Positions 6,178-8,764 of a stretch of 8,764 nt of DNA are shown here, piece after piece (position 1 is the stretch's first letter; the number at the start of each line of letters is the position of its first letter). Position numbers and translations under genes: made by a program. This DNA comes from an uncultured Lachnospiraceae bacterium (lineage in GTDB: Bacteria; Bacillota; Clostridia; Lachnospirales; Lachnospiraceae), in NCBI GenBank assembly GCA_937885345.1, contig CAKZZH010000051.1:1-8764 (forward strand), read 5' to 3'. The notes beneath the pieces are model-generated. The model saw only the letters and a list, made by a program, of their open reading frames with translations. It was not told the DNA's origin and did no database searches.

Positions 6178-6195
6178 TTACTATAAAAAACATCT

Positions 6196-6215
6196 CCAAT
6201 ATGACCCCAATATGA
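6196..6215. repeat. Short direct repeat CCAATATGA x2
   Basis: CCAATATGA occurs at 6196-6204 and 6207-6215 with an 11-bp period, in the 62-bp gap between the permease stop and the higBA promoter. The period is about one helical turn, so a protein-binding pair is conceivable. The repeats are short and may be chance. Confidence 0.3.
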
Positions 6216-6220
6216 TAATA

Positions 6221-6244
6221 TTTATGAGGTTATTTATGAGGTTA
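6221..6244. repeat. Perfect 12-bp tandem duplication at the 3' end of the permease gene
   Basis: TTTATGAGGTTA is present twice back to back (6221-6232 and 6233-6244). The right copy contains the permease stop codon (TTA on the plus strand, TAA on the minus). The left copy repeats that stop in the same frame 12 nt downstream, so the gene has duplicated stop codons. Replication slippage, or a small target duplication at the junction with the toxin-antitoxin island, would both produce this. No terminator hairpin is evident here. Confidence 0.8.
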
Positions 6245-7084
6245 ACCTTTAACCGCACCATCGGAGACGCCTGCAATGAGGAATCTCGACAGAGAAAAAT
6301 ACAATATAACGATCGGCACGGCGATAAATACCGCTCCTGCCGCAAATCTGGCAAACTCGGTCTCGCCCATATGCGTAAGTCCTACGGCGACGGTCCACAG
6401 ATCACGGTTTTTGAGGAGCATGTTCGGAAGAATAAAATCACTCCAAGGCCATGCAAAGGATGTTAGCGCCGTATATACTATGATCGGCTTGGAAAGAGGA
6501 AGCGTGATCCTCGTAAATACACGGGGGTTGGAGGCTCCGTCTATCTTGGCCGCTTCGTAGATTGAGTTGCTTATCGTATCAAAATATCCTTTCTGCACGA
6601 GATAACCCATCGGCGCACCCGCCGAATAGATAAGCACGAGACTGAAAAGATTATTTATCATTCCGAAATTGACCATTATGAGATACACCGCTGTCATTCC
6701 CATAAAACTCGGAAACATACTGAGCACCAGGGTCGCTTTCATCAGTGACTTTCTCATTTTGAATCTGAACCTGCTCATGGTATATGCCGTAAGGATCACG
6801 AGCACCGTGCTGAGCACACAGGACAGGCCTGAGACGATAAGGGTGTTTCTGAGCCACGAGGGGTAATCATACATTGCTGTGTCCGTAAACAAAGTCTTAA
6901 AGGTATCAAGACTGAGCTCTGAGGGAAAAAAACCTTTAAAATCATATATCGAACCCGTCTTCGAGAACGAGGCAAGTATAAGCCAGAACACCGGGAAGAA
7001 GAATACAAATGCGACCGCAATAAGAATGATATATGTGATCACGACTTCAAATGTACTTTTGAAGGTAAAATGCTTACGTTTCAT
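6242..7084 (-). CDS. malG: MalG-type sugar ABC transporter permease
   Basis: The second membrane subunit of a carbohydrate importer (CUT1, maltose/oligosaccharide type). It is 280 residues with about six membrane segments, the first at roughly 12-38. The EAA loop that docks the ATPase is YEAAKIDGASNPRVFTRITLP (176-196), a good match to the family. The C-terminus GVSDGAVKG is typical of MalG/GanQ proteins. Its ATG overlaps the stop of the MalF-type gene as ATGA. AAGGAGG lies about 10 nt upstream inside the malF 3' end, so the two are co-translated. The sugar cannot be deduced: maltodextrin is likely, but galactan, cyclodextrin or another oligosaccharide is possible. A generic multi-sugar ATPase encoded elsewhere (MsmX-like) often serves such systems. 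Confidence 0.9.
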   Translation of the reverse strand: MKRKHFTFKSTFEVVITYIILIAVAFVFFFPVFWLILASFSKTGSIYDFKGFFPSELSLDTFKTLFTDTAMYDYPSWLRNTLIVSGLSCVLSTVLVILTAYTMSRFRFKMRKSLMKATLVLSMFPSFMGMTAVYLIMVNFGMINNLFSLVLIYSAGAPMGYLVQKGYFDTISNSIYEAAKIDGASNPRVFTRITLPLSKPIIVYTALTSFAWPWSDFILPNMLLKNRDLWTVAVGLTHMGETEFARFAAGAVFIAVPIVILYFSLSRFLIAGVSDGAVKG

Positions 7085-8370
7085 CGATATGTATCCTCCT
7101 TCTTAAAAGCATCGCTCCTTACATAAGTCATCAGTGAGAACACCGATGTTATAAGGAATATGATAAGGCTTATCGCCGCTCCTATCGAATAATAATTATT
7201 GTCGATCGAGAGGTTATAGAGCCAATTGATAAGAAGGTCCGTATCACTTGCCAGGAAATAACCGTCAAGATACATTCCGCCTCTGAGGAAATAGAACACT
7301 CCGAAGTTATTGAAATTACCGACAAAACTCGTTATAAGCGTGGGCGTTGTCGAGAAGATTATAAAGGGAAGCGTGAGCTTGACAAACTGCTTCCACTTGC
7401 CCGCACCGTCAAGTGCAGCTGCTTCATAGAGTTCCTGATTCATGTTGGAAAGCATACCGGTTGCAAGAAGCATTGATGTCGGAACGGATATCCACGCATT
7501 TACAAGAAGTCCAATAAGTCTCGCTGTCCATGCTGCATCCACATCCAGAAAACCTATCGCATTGCCGCCGGCTCTCGTGATGTAGTAATTGATGGGGCCG
7601 CCGTAGGAAAACATGAATTTAAAACCAAGAAGCGTAATAAAGCCCGGAACCGCATAAGCGATTATGGGGAACGCTCTCCAGAAAGTCTTGCCTTTAACAC
7701 ATTTCTTGTTAAGAAGGAGCGCAAGGAATAATCCGCCGAAATAATTGAGCGCGGTCGAGAGCACCGCCCAGAGAATATTCCATCCGAGTATTTTGCCGAA
7801 GGTTGCCTTAAGTTTCGAGAGTCTCGCGATCTTGGCAAAATTATCAAAGCCGACCCAGTCCACAAGCCTGGGCGGAACGATATCACCGCCGTAATCAGTG
7901 AAGGCTATAAGCGTCATAAAAACTATGGGAAGTACATTAAACAAAAGCACTCCGGCCACAGGAAGAAAAAGCGCTATTACATAGAATTTCCTGTCTGCAT
8001 ATCTTAATATCGATCTGATAAAACCGTCAGGCTCTTTGCCCGCAAGGACGTCCTTCCTCGTCTGAATAACGTCTTTAATATTGTTGTAGTAAAATATTGC
8101 AAAGGCCGCCGTTATCATAAGAGCGAGCGTTCCTCGAAGCAGCATGATCACCGAATCATCGCCTTCTATTCCGAGCCAGGGATCGCCCTCGACCTCGCCC
8201 AGAGTCACAAACCCCTTAAGGTCCGCAGCGCCCCATTTTATCATATAAAAGACAAATGCGGCGAGAACGAGGAGATATAACAGGCCTTTCCCTATTCTCT
8301 TGTACATTATCTGACCACTTCCCATGATCACGCAGGACGCGGCTATGGGAATTTTATTCTCAGTCTTCAT
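7081..8370 (-). CDS. malF: MalF-type sugar ABC transporter permease
   Basis: The first membrane subunit of the same importer, 429 residues. The N-terminal region has extra hydrophobic segments (about 5-45 and 75-95) before a cytoplasmic stretch (about 98-127). The main permease core follows from about 130 to 415. The EAA loop is YEAAALDGAGKWKQFVKLTLP (315-335). The MalF-like N-terminal extension is shorter than in E. coli MalF (514 residues), and the large periplasmic P2 domain of the enterobacterial protein appears absent or reduced, as in other Firmicutes. The ATG at 8370 follows AGGTGA by about 6 nt and lies 10 nt after the solute-binding-protein stop. It overlaps malG at its 3' end. The call as a CUT1 permease is firm; the substrate is not known. 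Confidence 0.9.
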   Translation of the reverse strand: MKTENKIPIAASCVIMGSGQIMYKRIGKGLLYLLVLAAFVFYMIKWGAADLKGFVTLGEVEGDPWLGIEGDDSVIMLLRGTLALMITAAFAIFYYNNIKDVIQTRKDVLAGKEPDGFIRSILRYADRKFYVIALFLPVAGVLLFNVLPIVFMTLIAFTDYGGDIVPPRLVDWVGFDNFAKIARLSKLKATFGKILGWNILWAVLSTALNYFGGLFLALLLNKKCVKGKTFWRAFPIIAYAVPGFITLLGFKFMFSYGGPINYYITRAGGNAIGFLDVDAAWTARLIGLLVNAWISVPTSMLLATGMLSNMNQELYEAAALDGAGKWKQFVKLTLPFIIFSTTPTLITSFVGNFNNFGVFYFLRGGMYLDGYFLASDTDLLINWLYNLSIDNNYYSIGAAISLIIFLITSVFSLMTYVRSDAFKKEDTYR

Positions 8371-8380
8371 ATCATGTCAC

Positions 8381-8764
8381 CTATTTAGCAAGTGTGTAAA
8401 TCGCGTCATATACGCTCTGTGATGCTTTATCGAGAGCCTGCTGCATATCCTCTTCGTTGGCATATTTTACGGTCTCACCGTTACGCTCTCTGAAAGCGTC
8501 CTTGGCAACATCGCTGAGAAGAGTCTGCATGGGATCCCATATCTGGTCAACCGCCTTTACGGAGGGCATAAGATAGATCCTGCCGTCATTAAGACTTCCC
8601 CAGATTATATCGCTCACACCGCCCGCACTCTCGGCCGCATCGGACCTTGTGGGAGCGATTCCGAGTATCTCGGCTCTTAGAGACACCATCTCATAGCTGC
8701 TCGCAAAATCCACGAAGAGCTTACACTCTTCTCGGTGCTTGGTGTAGGAGCTGATCCCGTAACC
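8381..8764 (-). CDS. Sugar-binding lipoprotein of the ABC importer, C-terminal part (gene cut by window edge)
   Basis: The last 127 codons of an extracellular solute-binding protein; the frame is open to the window edge, and the start, signal peptide and lipobox lie beyond it. The visible part begins GYGISSYTKHREECKLFVDF, continues with SYEMVSLRAEILGIAPTR and ends in a helical segment SVYDAIYTLAK, the layout of the C-terminal lobe of MalE-type (bacterial family 1) binding proteins. The GTG at 8713 is an internal Val codon, not a start. The stop lies 10 nt before the MalF-type gene, so this is the first visible gene of the importer operon. The binding protein should deliver the sugar to the MalF-MalG channel from the outer face of the membrane. 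Its specificity cannot be told from this fragment. Confidence 0.88.
   Translation of the reverse strand, partial: GYGISSYTKHREECKLFVDFASSYEMVSLRAEILGIAPTRSDAAESAGGVSDIIWGSLNDGRIYLMPSVKAVDQIWDPMQTLLSDVAKDAFRERNGETVKYANEEDMQQALDKASQSVYDAIYTLAK

Noticed and set aside
6131..6199. N-terminal extension of the HigB toxin to an ATG at 6199
   Set aside because: A perfect promoter and palindromic operator occupy 6149-6177, so this stretch would not be transcribed from that promoter. The family N-terminus begins at the ATG at 6130.

Overview
The window is from a low-to-moderate GC Gram-positive genome, most likely a Lachnospiraceae-type Clostridia (Butyrivibrio/Roseburia/Coprococcus relatives). This rests on three things: the protein types (a soluble PAS-type hybrid kinase, a lipoprotein PIG-L deacetylase, a MalEFG-type sugar importer), strong AGGAG-type ribosome binding sites, and consensus sigma-70-like promoters. 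It is inference; there is no rRNA or other marker gene here. Every convincing gene lies on the minus strand, so the region reads from the right end to the left.

Right part (6242-8764): the 3' end of a sugar ABC importer operon. It holds the C-terminus of an extracellular solute-binding protein (cut by the window edge), then a MalF-type and a MalG-type permease joined by an ATGA stop/start overlap. No ATP-binding subunit is visible. No convincing terminator follows the MalG gene, and a 12-bp tandem duplication sits on its stop codon.

Middle part (about 4597-6180): a small defence/stress island of two different toxin-antitoxin modules in tandem. First comes a type II higB-higA operon driven by a perfect TTGACA-17-TATAAT promoter whose spacer and -10 are covered by a 20-bp perfect palindrome. 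Next is a type III (ToxIN/AbiQ/CptIN-like) module: a promoter, a short putative antitoxin RNA of about 100 nt, an intrinsic terminator, a strong ribosome binding site, and a ToxN-family endoribonuclease gene closed by a second strong terminator. The RNA shows no clear tandem repeats, unlike characterised type III antitoxins, but can be drawn as an H-type pseudoknot. This is the most interesting part of the window.

Left part (46-4400): a two-gene unit. A soluble hybrid sensor kinase (PAS-like sensors, HisKA, HATPase, receiver) has its own promoter and upstream dyad-symmetric sites. It is followed by a surface lipoprotein with a PIG-L-type zinc de-N-acetylase domain. The arrangement suggests that signalling and a cell-surface glycan-modifying enzyme are co-expressed. 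Bases 1-45 hold only the region after the deacetylase stop codon, with no terminator that I can support.

All readings are by eye. No homology search, folding program or composition calculation was run.
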